From contig JAJNQB010000008.1 in NCBI GenBank assembly GCA_021155045.1, positions 62,001 to 126,000 on the forward strand: DNA of 64,000 nt. Reading direction: 5' to 3'. Shown piece after piece: positions 34,002-42,187 of the stretch; position 1 is the stretch's first letter; each line of letters opens with the position of its first letter. The translations under genes and the position numbers were made by a program. The notes beneath the pieces were generated by a model. The model saw only the letters and a program-made list of their open reading frames with translations, searched no databases and had not been told where the DNA came from. This stretch comes from Arcticibacter sp. (lineage in GTDB: Bacteria > Bacteroidota > Bacteroidia > 2-12-FULL-35-15).

Positions 34002-34029
34002 AAAAGCGACTTTTTAACAAGTCGCTTTT
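34002..34029 (-). terminator. intrinsic terminator of the 148-aa gene
   Basis: AAAAGCGACTT pairs with AAGTCGCTTTT around a 6-base loop, just past the stop of the minus-strand gene at 34033. Confidence 0.8.
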
Positions 34030-34032
34030 CGT

Positions 34033-34479
34033 TTATTTTTTGGTTTTTTCCTTTCCCGTAAATTCGTATTTTTTCTTTTCTACTCCGGCTTTCATCACAA
34101 TTACAGTTCCTTCTATATCATAGTTATTAACTGTAACCTCCCACTTATACTCGTTTTTATCTTGGGTATTTGTAGCTTCAAAGGTTACCAATCTTGTTTC
34201 AGAATCATCTTCTGTATAAGTTGAATCAAGCGTAACAGTATATGCAATGGGTTGCATTTGCAGCTTTTCATACATCAAATCCGCTTCCACTTTCCCTGCT
34301 TTTATTAAAACTAATGAAGGAATAGCCTTTCCTCTATTTTCGCCTTTTAGTTCATAAAAATTGACACTATATTTTTTGCCTTCCAAAAATTTATTTTTTT
34401 CAGCTTTAGCCTTTTGAGCAACAGCGTTTGTTGTAAAACAAACAACAGTCAAAAGAATTATCATTTTTAATTTTTGCAT
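34033..34479 (-). CDS. small exported hypothetical protein
   Basis: A 148-residue protein with a signal peptide (MIILLTVVCFTTNAVAQ) and a mature part built of alternating short beta strands (KKYSVNFYELKGEN, SLVLIKAGKVEADL, VTVNNYDIEGTVIVM), ending in a lysine-rich tail. It looks like a single small beta-sandwich or lipocalin-like protein of the periplasm. The family is not recognised. It is transcribed alone and divergently from the acyltransferase gene. Confidence 0.6.
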   Translation of the reverse strand: MQKLKMIILLTVVCFTTNAVAQKAKAEKNKFLEGKKYSVNFYELKGENRGKAIPSLVLIKAGKVEADLMYEKLQMQPIAYTVTLDSTYTEDDSETRLVTFEATNTQDKNEYKWEVTVNNYDIEGTVIVMKAGVEKKKYEFTGKEKTKK

Positions 34480-34567
34480 AACTTAAGTTTTTATTTTTTC
34501 TTTTTATTACGACAATTATTGTGCCTCAAAGAAAAGAAAATAAAATTTATTTTGTAAAACTATACTT

Positions 34568-34575
34568 TATCTTTG
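34568..34575 (+). promoter_or_regulatory. TAnnTTTG -7 box (TATCTTTG) for the acyltransferase gene
   Basis: An exact match to the consensus, 19 bases upstream of ATG 34595. Confidence 0.5.
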
Positions 34576-34594
34576 TGATTCAAAAATTATTTAA

Positions 34595-35473
34595 ATGATT
34601 GTTTTAAACGTTTTACTTTATTATTTGGTAATAATTCCTATTTCGCTATTGCCTTTTCCTATTTTATATTTGGTATCTGATTTTTTATTTGTTGTTTTTT
34701 ACTATATAATAGGTTATCGAAAAAAGGTAATACTTGGTAACATCCAACGTTCATTCCCTAATAAATCTGACAAAGAACATATTGAAATTTGCAAGCAGTT
34801 TTACAAACATTTTTGTGATTTAATTTTAGAAAGTTTAAAAACATTTACCATCTCTGATAAAGAAGTTCAAAAGCGGGTTGTTTGCAAAAACCCAGAAGGA
34901 ATAAATAAGTATTTTGACCAAAAAAGAAGCGTAATAATTGCTGGTGGACATTTTAATAATTGGGAAATTTTTGCAGTTGCTGTGGACTCTCAAATAAAGC
35001 ATAAAGCAGTAGGGATATACAAACCCTTAACCAACAAATATTTTGATGGGATTTTGCGAAAAACGCGTAGCAAATATGGATTGTATATGCTTTCAACTAA
35101 AAATGTAAAACAATTTTTTGAAGACAATAAAAACAATTTAACGGCTACTGTTTTTGCTATTGACCAATCGCCTTCAAATCCAAATAAAGCATATTGGACA
35201 ACATTTTTGAATCAAGATACTGCTGTACTTTTTGGCACCGAAAAATTTGCAAAAGATTATAATCAAGTGGTTGTGTATGGAAGAATAAACAAAGAAAAGC
35301 GTGGGTATTACAGCTATGAATTTAATGATGTAGCAGAAAATTCGCAAGAAACAAAACATGGAGAAATTACAGAAACGGTTACACGCATGTTAGAAAAAGA
35401 TATAATAGAAAATCCTCAATATTGGCTTTGGAGCCATAAACGGTGGAAACATAAACGTCCAACTAATTTATAA
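34595..35473 (+). CDS. lipid A acyltransferase (LpxL/HtrB-like)
   Basis: A 292-residue inner-membrane-associated acyltransferase of the LPLAT family, adding a secondary acyl chain to lipid A. An N-terminal hydrophobic segment is followed by GYRKKVILGNIQRSFPNKS, the catalytic HFNNWE (His in the HX4D/E motif), AIDQSPSNPNKAYWTTFLN and the C-terminal NPQYWLWSHKRWKHKRP that is diagnostic of the family. It stands alone behind a -7 box and near a cytochrome-like lipoprotein gene. The acyl donor is not inferable. Confidence 0.9.
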   Translation: MIVLNVLLYYLVIIPISLLPFPILYLVSDFLFVVFYYIIGYRKKVILGNIQRSFPNKSDKEHIEICKQFYKHFCDLILESLKTFTISDKEVQKRVVCKNPEGINKYFDQKRSVIIAGGHFNNWEIFAVAVDSQIKHKAVGIYKPLTNKYFDGILRKTRSKYGLYMLSTKNVKQFFEDNKNNLTATVFAIDQSPSNPNKAYWTTFLNQDTAVLFGTEKFAKDYNQVVVYGRINKEKRGYYSYEFNDVAENSQETKHGEITETVTRMLEKDIIENPQYWLWSHKRWKHKRPTNL

Positions 35474-35500
35474 TTAATTTATTTTTAATACAAAAAAAAC

Positions 35501-35866
35501 ATGAAAAAAATAGTTCTATCAATCTTAGTGCTTACATCTGCATTAATTGGATGCAAAGGAAGCAAAGAAACCGCATCAAACCCAGCTCCCGCAACAATAG
35601 ATTGTAATGTCGTAGTTGTTACTTTTGCAAATGATATTAAACCAATATTTGAAGCTAACTGTACCCGCTGCCATAATACAAATAAAAAAGCTGGATATAA
35701 TTTCTTTACTTACGAATCAGCTAAAAAAGCTGCCGACTCTGGCGTATTAGCCGGAAGTTTAAATCACCGAAAAGGGTATTCAAAAATGCCTCTTTTTAAA
35801 GCAAAATTAAGTCAAGATTTAATTAATAAAATTGAATGTTGGATTAAAAATGGAATGCCTGAATAA
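35501..35866 (+). CDS. cytochrome c-like lipoprotein
   Basis: A 121-residue lipoprotein: lipobox ALIGC with Cys18 ends the signal, and an acidic/proline linker follows. A single c-type haem site CTRCH (C54, C57, H58) lies in FANDIKPIFEANCTRCHNT, with a probable axial methionine in YSKMPLF. The PIFxxxCxxCH pattern is that of planctomycete-type and related cytochromes found in Bacteroidota lipoproteins. It probably carries electrons in the periplasm or outer membrane. It starts 27 bases after the acyltransferase stop, so it may share its transcript. Confidence 0.85.
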   Translation: MKKIVLSILVLTSALIGCKGSKETASNPAPATIDCNVVVVTFANDIKPIFEANCTRCHNTNKKAGYNFFTYESAKKAADSGVLAGSLNHRKGYSKMPLFKAKLSQDLINKIECWIKNGMPE

Positions 35867-35978
35867 TAGTTAATTTATTCATTAGTAATTGGTTGATTAG
35901 TTTAATTTATTAATTGTTAATTCTTATTTAACAAACTATATACTCGTAATTTTTCACTCTTATTTTTTAAACATAAAA

Positions 35979-37253
35979 ATGCAAGCACCTTTAGCAGAAC
36001 GAATGCGTCCAAACAATCTGGACAACTACATAGGTCAAAAACATATTGTAGGCGAAGGCGCTATTTTACGCAATGCTATTGAATCTAATATTCTTCCTTC
36101 CATTATTTTATGGGGACCACCAGGTGTTGGAAAAACAACATTGGCAAACATTATTTCGCATCAGCTTAAGCGCCCATTTTATGCATTAAGTGCAATCAAT
36201 TCTGGTGTAAAAGATATTAGAGATATTATTGATAAAGCAAAAGGAACAGGGATGTTTGCTCAAAATAATCCTATATTGTTTATTGATGAAATTCATCGTT
36301 TTAGCAAGTCTCAACAAGATTCATTGCTTGGAGCCGTTGAGAAAGGAACTGTTACTTTAATTGGCGCAACCACCGAAAATCCTTCATTTGAAGTTATTTC
36401 AGCTCTTTTATCTCGTTGCCAAGTTTATATTTTAAAACACTTGGATAAAGACGATTTGCTTACCATGTTAAAATTAGCAATGGAAACAGATTCTATTTTA
36501 AAAACAAAAAAAATAACAATCACAGAATCGGAAGCTTTATTGAGGCTTTCGGGTGGTGATGGACGAAAATTATTAAATATTTTTGAACTTGTTGTAAATG
36601 CAATAGGAGGAAATGAAGTTGAAATTACAAATGAAAAAGTAACTACAATTATTCAACAAAACATTACACTTTACGACAAAACAGGCGAAAATCATTATGA
36701 TATCATATCTGCATTTATAAAATCAATTAGAGGGAGTGACCCAAATGCTGCTGTATATTGGCTTGCAAGAATGATTGAAGGAGGCGAAGACCCATTGTTT
36801 ATTGCTCGAAGACTCCTGATTCTTGCATCTGAAGACATTGGGAATGCTAACCCAACAGCGCTAGTTATTGCCAATAACTGCTTTCAAGCAGTAAATATTA
36901 TTGGTTATCCAGAGTCGAGAATTATTTTATCCCAAGCTGTTATTTATTTAGCTTGTTCAGCAAAAAGCAATGCATCTTATATGGCAATAAATCAAGCACA
37001 AGAAACGGTGCAGCAATCAGGCAATTTGCCTGTTCCTTTGCATTTAAGAAATGCCCCAACCAAATTAATGAAAGACAATGGCTATGGCGCTGACTATAAG
37101 TATTCTCATAGCTATGAAAACAACTTTAGTGAACAAGAGTACCTTCCTGATAACATAAAAGGAATGAAATTTTACGAACCAGGAAACAATGCTCGGGAAA
37201 AGGAACTAAGAGCCTATTTAAAGGGGCATTGGAGAGATAAGTACAAATACTGA
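35979..37253 (+). CDS. rarA: replication-associated recombination protein RarA (MgsA)
   Basis: A 424-residue AAA+ ATPase of the RarA/MgsA/WRNIP1 family, acting at stalled replication forks with SSB and polymerase. It opens with LAERMRPNNLDNYIGQKHIVG, has Walker A LWGPPGVGKTTLANI and Walker B ILFIDEIHRFSKSQQD, then the IGATTENPSFEVISALLSRC sensor region. The C-terminal tetramerisation domain holds SIRGSDPNAAVYWLARMIEGG and ends HWRDKY. Length and motif order match E. coli RarA. It stands alone with an A/T-rich leader. Confidence 0.95.
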   Translation: MQAPLAERMRPNNLDNYIGQKHIVGEGAILRNAIESNILPSIILWGPPGVGKTTLANIISHQLKRPFYALSAINSGVKDIRDIIDKAKGTGMFAQNNPILFIDEIHRFSKSQQDSLLGAVEKGTVTLIGATTENPSFEVISALLSRCQVYILKHLDKDDLLTMLKLAMETDSILKTKKITITESEALLRLSGGDGRKLLNIFELVVNAIGGNEVEITNEKVTTIIQQNITLYDKTGENHYDIISAFIKSIRGSDPNAAVYWLARMIEGGEDPLFIARRLLILASEDIGNANPTALVIANNCFQAVNIIGYPESRIILSQAVIYLACSAKSNASYMAINQAQETVQQSGNLPVPLHLRNAPTKLMKDNGYGADYKYSHSYENNFSEQEYLPDNIKGMKFYEPGNNAREKELRAYLKGHWRDKYKY

Positions 37254-37284
37254 TTAAAATCATCTAAAAAAATCACCTAATTTT

Positions 37285-37315
37285 TTTGTAAAGACAAAAT
37301 TGATTTCTACTTTTG
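37285..37315 (+). promoter_or_regulatory. Bacteroidota promoter (-33 TTTG, 19-bp spacer, -7 TACTTTTG)
   Basis: TTTG at 37285-37288 and TACTTTTG at 37308-37315 are separated by 19 bases, the arrangement of the phylum's principal sigma-factor promoters. It lies 34 bases upstream of ATG 37350. Confidence 0.6.
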
Positions 37316-37349
37316 GTTCGTTATTTAAATTCAGTCTAAATAAAAACAG

Positions 37350-38024
37350 ATGTCAAAAATTAAAATTACTATAGCTGATAGCCATTTTTTAAGTCGAAAA
37401 GGTTTGGCTGTGTTACTGGAAGGGAATAATGATTTTTTACTTTTAGCAGAAGCATTAAGCTCTTCTGATTTAATAAATCAATCCAAATTTTATAGTCCTG
37501 ATTTAATTATTATTAACTATGAATCATCGAATTTTAATTTAGATGAATTATCCCAAATAAGAAAAAGGTATCCAGATACTTTTTTCTTAGCAATAACAGA
37601 ATACAGAAGCAATGCTACTATAGCAAAAGCTATTAATAGTGGCATTACAAGTCATTTATTAAAAGATTGTGAACAAGACGAAATAGTTGAAGCAATTTAT
37701 AAAACTTCGTTGGGTCAACAATTTATGTGCGAAAAAATAGTTGGTGCTGTTTTAAGCGGCAAAGAACCTATTTCAATTGCTTCATATAGCTGCAATGGAG
37801 TAAATATTTCTGAAAGAGAAATGGAAATCATCAAATGTATAGCCGAAGGACTTTCAAACAAAGAAGTAGCAGATAAATTATTTTTAAGTACGCATACTGT
37901 TACCACACACCGTAAAAATATTATGGCAAAACTTGGTGTGAATAATACAGCAGGTTTGGTTCTATTCGCAGTGCGCGAAAATTTAATTAGCCCTAATCAT
38001 TTTTTATTTTCTGCTGCTAGTTAA
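37350..38024 (+). CDS. LuxR/NarL-type response regulator with degenerate receiver
   Basis: A 224-residue transcription factor with an N-terminal receiver-like domain (1-125) and a C-terminal LuxR helix-turn-helix (about 155-215: ISEREMEIIKCIAEGLSNKE, then STHTVTTHRKNIMAKLG). The receiver keeps D10 in TIADSHF, but the phosphoacceptor position is Asn56 (PDLIIINYESS) and the second acidic residue is Ser11. The conserved lysine of HLLKDC is present. It is therefore expected to act without phosphorylation. No partner kinase is adjacent, and its targets are unknown; the iron-uptake operon lies downstream, separated by 460 bases. Confidence 0.85.
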   Translation: MSKIKITIADSHFLSRKGLAVLLEGNNDFLLLAEALSSSDLINQSKFYSPDLIIINYESSNFNLDELSQIRKRYPDTFFLAITEYRSNATIAKAINSGITSHLLKDCEQDEIVEAIYKTSLGQQFMCEKIVGAVLSGKEPISIASYSCNGVNISEREMEIIKCIAEGLSNKEVADKLFLSTHTVTTHRKNIMAKLGVNNTAGLVLFAVRENLISPNHFLFSAAS

Positions 38025-38486
38025 GGCTCACTCAAAAAGTAACACCAAAAAAATTAAACACCAGATCGTTGTGCTTAGTAAAAAGACGTAGCAAGGTGGA
38101 TTGTCCAATAAATTGTCCTATTATTTTGTTACACTCGGTATTAACCATTATAAAGTAATACCGATATAGTGTTTGTTAGAATTTCTTATCCCCATAAAAT
38201 ACAATAAGTCTTACAAACACTTAATCGTAGGTAGTTCAAAAAATGAACTGCCTATTTTGGGTTTATAATTGGTATAATCGGTAAAAGACAGAAGTGCGAG
38301 AATCCAATACAGAGAGTCAAAAAAACAAATTTATTATCGGTATAATCCGTCTTTTTCAAAAGTTTTCTACTAATTGAGATAAAAATATGATAAAACGGAA
38401 AATACCTTTTTTAAGGTATTGTGCACCTATTCATTCTTATCTACTTTTGACATGTTAAATAAAATCATTCTAAATAACTTATATCT
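38025..38486. other. 462-bp intergenic region: hairpins and a promoter, no gene
   Basis: I see no convincing gene here. It holds a hairpin at 38228-38254 (TAGGTAGTTCA with TGAACTGCCTA) that may end the regulator transcript, a short direct repeat GGTATAATC in two copies about 60 bases apart, the palindrome AATACCTTTTTTAAGGTATT at 38401-38420, and a -7 box at 38442-38449. Confidence 0.5.
38442..38449 (+). promoter_or_regulatory. TAnnTTTG -7 box (TACTTTTG) for the iron-uptake operon
   Basis: A consensus match 37 bases upstream of ATG 38487. The palindrome AATACCTT-TTTT-AAGGTATT (38401-38420) lies 21 bases upstream of it, where a regulator of the operon could bind; that role is a guess. Confidence 0.5.
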
Positions 38487-39602
38487 ATGAAAAATATATA
38501 TTCAAAATCAACCAAAATTTTTACTTTAATATTAGCAGTTAGTATTATCTCATCTTGCAAAAAAAAGGAAGATGAAGTTCCAACGCCTACTCCAACTGGA
38601 CCAACTTATTCCGTCCCTACTACCTATAACTTTATAAATGTAAACTATAGTGGACAAACTACTCGCATATCGATGCTTGATGAAATTTCACTATATATGT
38701 CGACAGCTAACACGACAGGAACAGCTTTGGATGCGCAAAAATTAAAAGATATGTATGCAAATACAAATAATCAATTTACAGATGGAGCATTAAATACAAG
38801 CGGAAAACAATTAAAAAATAAAACATTTGTATTAGACCAACCTCTATTTGATGCTTATTTTGACACAATAGCCATGCAAAGTACCTCTTTAATGGTTGGA
38901 ACTAATGGCACAGCTGGTGTTGTAGTAAGTACAACCGACCCTTCAAAAAAATATTTACAAGGTCCTAATGGCATTGAATATGCACAAATAATTAAAAAAG
39001 GATTAATGGGCGCTGCATTTTACTATCAGGCAATGGATACTTATTTAGCTAATTTATCAAGCGATGATAACACAACAGTTGTTACTGGTGATGGCACCGC
39101 CATGGAACATCACTTTGACGAAGCATTTGGTTATTTCGGAGTGCCAATCGACTTTCCATCAAACATTACCGGCATAAAATACTGGGGCGATTACTGCAAT
39201 AAGTTGAATACGCAGATGGGAACAAATGCTACAATGATGAATGCTTGTCTTGCTGCTAGAGCTGCAATATCCAATTCGGACTATGCTACACGCGATGCTA
39301 AAGTTGCAATTGTTCGTACACAGTGGGAAAAAATTGTTGCTGCTTCTGTAATTTATGAGCTGAATAGAGCAAAGACAAACATTACTGATGATGCTTTAAG
39401 AAACCATTATATATCAGAAGCAATTGGCTTTATAATGTCTCTGAAATACAATTCACAAAAAACAATTACTAATACACAAATAACTCAGGCATTAAATTAT
39501 ATTGGATATAATATTTACAACGTTTCAATTACAAATATTGATAACGCAAGGGCACTGATTAGTAGCATTTACGGATTAGATTCAGTAAAAGATATATTAT
39601 AA
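38487..39602 (+). CDS. DUF4856 lipoprotein (imelysin-associated)
   Basis: A 371-residue lipoprotein: signal ending in the lipobox SIISSC, then a lysine/glutamate and a Thr-Pro linker (EVPTPTPTGPT). The body matches DUF4856, including NFINVNYSGQTTRISMLDEI near the N-terminus, MEHHFDEAFGYFGVP with a His-His-Asp-Glu cluster, and FIMSLKYNSQK. DUF4856 proteins are helical and commonly accompany imelysins in Bacteroidota iron loci. A surface or periplasmic iron-binding role is inferred from that context. It is the first gene of a four-gene operon. Confidence 0.85.
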   Translation: MKNIYSKSTKIFTLILAVSIISSCKKKEDEVPTPTPTGPTYSVPTTYNFINVNYSGQTTRISMLDEISLYMSTANTTGTALDAQKLKDMYANTNNQFTDGALNTSGKQLKNKTFVLDQPLFDAYFDTIAMQSTSLMVGTNGTAGVVVSTTDPSKKYLQGPNGIEYAQIIKKGLMGAAFYYQAMDTYLANLSSDDNTTVVTGDGTAMEHHFDEAFGYFGVPIDFPSNITGIKYWGDYCNKLNTQMGTNATMMNACLAARAAISNSDYATRDAKVAIVRTQWEKIVAASVIYELNRAKTNITDDALRNHYISEAIGFIMSLKYNSQKTITNTQITQALNYIGYNIYNVSITNIDNARALISSIYGLDSVKDIL

Positions 39603-39668
39603 ATTTTGTTTAGTTATACAAGAGCGAAGTGAATTCAATTTTCACTTTGCTTTTGTAATTTTAAAATT

Positions 39669-40805
39669 ATGAAATCAAAAAAATCACTCCTATCAATTAT
39701 TTTTTGTCTCAGCTTTTTTTGCCTTATTTTTAATTCGTGCAAAAAAAATAAAGACGAAGAGTCCGATCCAGAATCTACTTTTGACAAAAGTGGTATGCTT
39801 ACAAACATTGGGCAAAACATAATCATTCCTCAATACGAAAATCTGAAACTAAGTATAGATTCGTTGCAAATTGTATGTGCTGATTTTATTTCCAATCCAA
39901 CACCAACAACTTTAACTATTTTTCAAAGCAAATTTGCAGATTCATATAAAACTTATCAATGGGTTTCTACATTTGAATTTGGTCCAGCAGAAATCGATAT
40001 CCTACGCGCTAATTTTAATACTTTCCCTTGCGATACAAATGACATAAATAATAATATTGCGACTGGACTTTACGACTTATCTACTGTTTCAAATATTGAT
40101 GCTAAAGGATTTCCAGCTTTAGATTTTTTACTATACGGATCTAATCAAAACAATAATTATACATTATCATTATATACTACCGCAGCAAATGCTACAAATG
40201 CAAAAAATTATTTAACAGATTTAGTTAATGAATTAAAAAACAAAATAACTACAGTATATAACGCTTGGATTCCAAGCGGAGGAGATTATCTAAATACATT
40301 TAAAACAAATACAGGAAGTGATGTTGGTGGCTCTATAGGAATGCTAGTAAACCAACTAAATTTTGATTTTGAAATTTTGAAAAATGCTCGTATTGGAATT
40401 CCGCTAGGAAAAAGAACACTAGGAATTCCACTGCCTGATAAAGTAGAGGCATATTATAGCCAACAATCTATTGCATTGGTTTTAGAACATATACAAAATA
40501 TTGAAAATATTTATTTAGGGCGTTCAAAACAAAACATTGATGGTCTTGGCTTAGATGATTATCTCAATCATGTGAATGCAAGATATGGCTCAGGCACCTT
40601 AGATGACGCCATTAAAACTAGATTAACCTCGGCAAAAACTAAATTATCAGTTATACCTGGTCCATTATCTCAAGCCGTTTTAAACAATGCTACAATTGTA
40701 GATCAAGCCTATGCAGAACTACAACAATTATTAATTCTATTAAAAGTAGATATGCCTTCATCTTTAGGTGTTTTAATAACCTATCAAGACAATGATGGAG
40801 ATTAA
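39669..40805 (+). CDS. imelysin family lipoprotein
   Basis: A 378-residue lipoprotein (lipobox IFNSC, followed by Lys-Lys and acidic residues) of the imelysin/IrpA peptidase-M75 family. The GFPALDFLLYG segment is the Bacteroidota form of the GxHxxE region, and WVSTFEFGPAEIDILRANFN and LTDLVNELKNKITTVYNAW are typical. Imelysins bind iron or other metals in uptake systems and lack proven peptidase activity. Two bases separate it from the HTTM gene, so the operon is tight. The GxHxxE histidine is not evident, so its metal site may differ. Confidence 0.85.
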   Translation: MKSKKSLLSIIFCLSFFCLIFNSCKKNKDEESDPESTFDKSGMLTNIGQNIIIPQYENLKLSIDSLQIVCADFISNPTPTTLTIFQSKFADSYKTYQWVSTFEFGPAEIDILRANFNTFPCDTNDINNNIATGLYDLSTVSNIDAKGFPALDFLLYGSNQNNNYTLSLYTTAANATNAKNYLTDLVNELKNKITTVYNAWIPSGGDYLNTFKTNTGSDVGGSIGMLVNQLNFDFEILKNARIGIPLGKRTLGIPLPDKVEAYYSQQSIALVLEHIQNIENIYLGRSKQNIDGLGLDDYLNHVNARYGSGTLDDAIKTRLTSAKTKLSVIPGPLSQAVLNNATIVDQAYAELQQLLILLKVDMPSSLGVLITYQDNDGD

Positions 40806-40807
40806 AA

Positions 40808-42184
40808 ATGTTTAGCAATTCAGCCATACTAAAAATTAAAAAACGACTAATGGAGCAAGTACACATTGCTCCATTAGTCGTTTTTCGAATTATCTTCGGA
40901 GGAATGATGCTTGGAAGCATTATTCGTTTTTGGTTAAACGGCTGGATTGAACAACTATACATAAAACCAACTTTCTTTTTTACATATTATGGCTTTGAAT
41001 GGGTGAAACCTTTTAGTGAAATAGGAATGTATTCACTATTCTTTATTATGGCACTATCTGCATTTTTTGTAATGATAGGATTTAAGTATAAACTTTCTTC
41101 GCTTACATTCTTTCTTACGTTTACTTATGTAGAACTCATTGACAAAACCAACTATCTCAATCACTACTATTTTATTAGCATTGTTGCATTATTAATGATT
41201 TTTGTTCCTGCTGGAAAATATTTTTCGATCGATATTTTTTTGAATCCGAAAAAAAAAACAACTCATATCCCTTATTTATTCATTTTTATATTTCAACTTC
41301 AATTAGGACTCGTTTATTTTTTTGCAGGTGTTGCAAAACTAAATTATGATTGGCTATTTGAAGCACAACCATTACGAATATGGCTTCAACCATTAACTCA
41401 CATTCCTATTATTGGTTACTTTATGGATAAACTTTGGATAGCTTATTTTTTCAGTTGGTTTGGTGCTATTTATGATTTAAGCATTCCCTTTTTTTTGTCA
41501 GCTAAAAAAACAAGAGTATACGCTTATTTTTTCGTGATTGCATTTCACATTTTAACAAGAGTATTGTTTCAAATAGGAATGTTTCCATACATCATGATTT
41601 TAGCAACATTAATTTTCTTTTCAGAAAATTTTCATTTAAAAATAGTAACCTTTTTAGAAAAAATAATTCATTTATTTGTTAAACAAAAACCCTCAAAGGA
41701 GATTGTTGTTTTTCAATTTAAGAGTTACTTAAAACCTATACTCATCAGTTTCTTGGCTATTCATTTTGTATTACAGATTCTTTTTCCATTCCGATACATG
41801 CTTTACTCAGGAAAATTATTTTGGACAGAGCAAGGTTATAGATTTTCATGGCGAGTGATGCTAATGGAAAAAGGAGGAAAAACTTTTTTTTATGTTACCG
41901 ATTTGGATACTGGAAAATCAGGAGAAACAATGATGGACAATGATTTAACCCCTAATCAAGAGAAAATGATGGCTACACAGCCAGATATGATTTTACAGTA
42001 TGCACATTTTTTAAAAGAAAAATATATTGAGCAAGGAATTAAAAATCCTAAAATTACAGCCGAAAGCTATGTTACCTTAAACGGAAGCGGAAGTAGGTTG
42101 TTCATTAATAAATATGTTGATTTAACAAAAGTGGAAGACGGATTTCATCACAAATGGTGGATTTTACCATTCCAAGAAAATTAA
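40808..42184 (+). CDS. HTTM domain membrane protein (vitamin K-dependent carboxylase-like)
   Basis: A 458-residue inner-membrane protein of the HTTM family, which includes vitamin K-dependent gamma-carboxylase. The N-terminal half has four or five transmembrane segments, with PLVVFRIIFGGMMLGSIIRFW, SLTFFLTFTYVELIDKTNYL and HYYFISIVALLMIFVPAGKYF, the last two being family hallmarks. The C-terminal half is less hydrophobic and carries FSWRVMLMEKGGKTFFYV. It lies between imelysin and the TonB-dependent receptor, four bases before the latter. Which substrate it modifies is unknown. Confidence 0.85.
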   Translation: MFSNSAILKIKKRLMEQVHIAPLVVFRIIFGGMMLGSIIRFWLNGWIEQLYIKPTFFFTYYGFEWVKPFSEIGMYSLFFIMALSAFFVMIGFKYKLSSLTFFLTFTYVELIDKTNYLNHYYFISIVALLMIFVPAGKYFSIDIFLNPKKKTTHIPYLFIFIFQLQLGLVYFFAGVAKLNYDWLFEAQPLRIWLQPLTHIPIIGYFMDKLWIAYFFSWFGAIYDLSIPFFLSAKKTRVYAYFFVIAFHILTRVLFQIGMFPYIMILATLIFFSENFHLKIVTFLEKIIHLFVKQKPSKEIVVFQFKSYLKPILISFLAIHFVLQILFPFRYMLYSGKLFWTEQGYRFSWRVMLMEKGGKTFFYVTDLDTGKSGETMMDNDLTPNQEKMMATQPDMILQYAHFLKEKYIEQGIKNPKITAESYVTLNGSGSRLFINKYVDLTKVEDGFHHKWWILPFQEN

Positions 42185-42187
42185 TTT

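Noticed and set aside
38025..38486. Decayed gene or insertion-sequence remnant in the 462-bp gap
   Set aside because: Short repeats and hairpins are present, but no frame of useful length or transposase trace.
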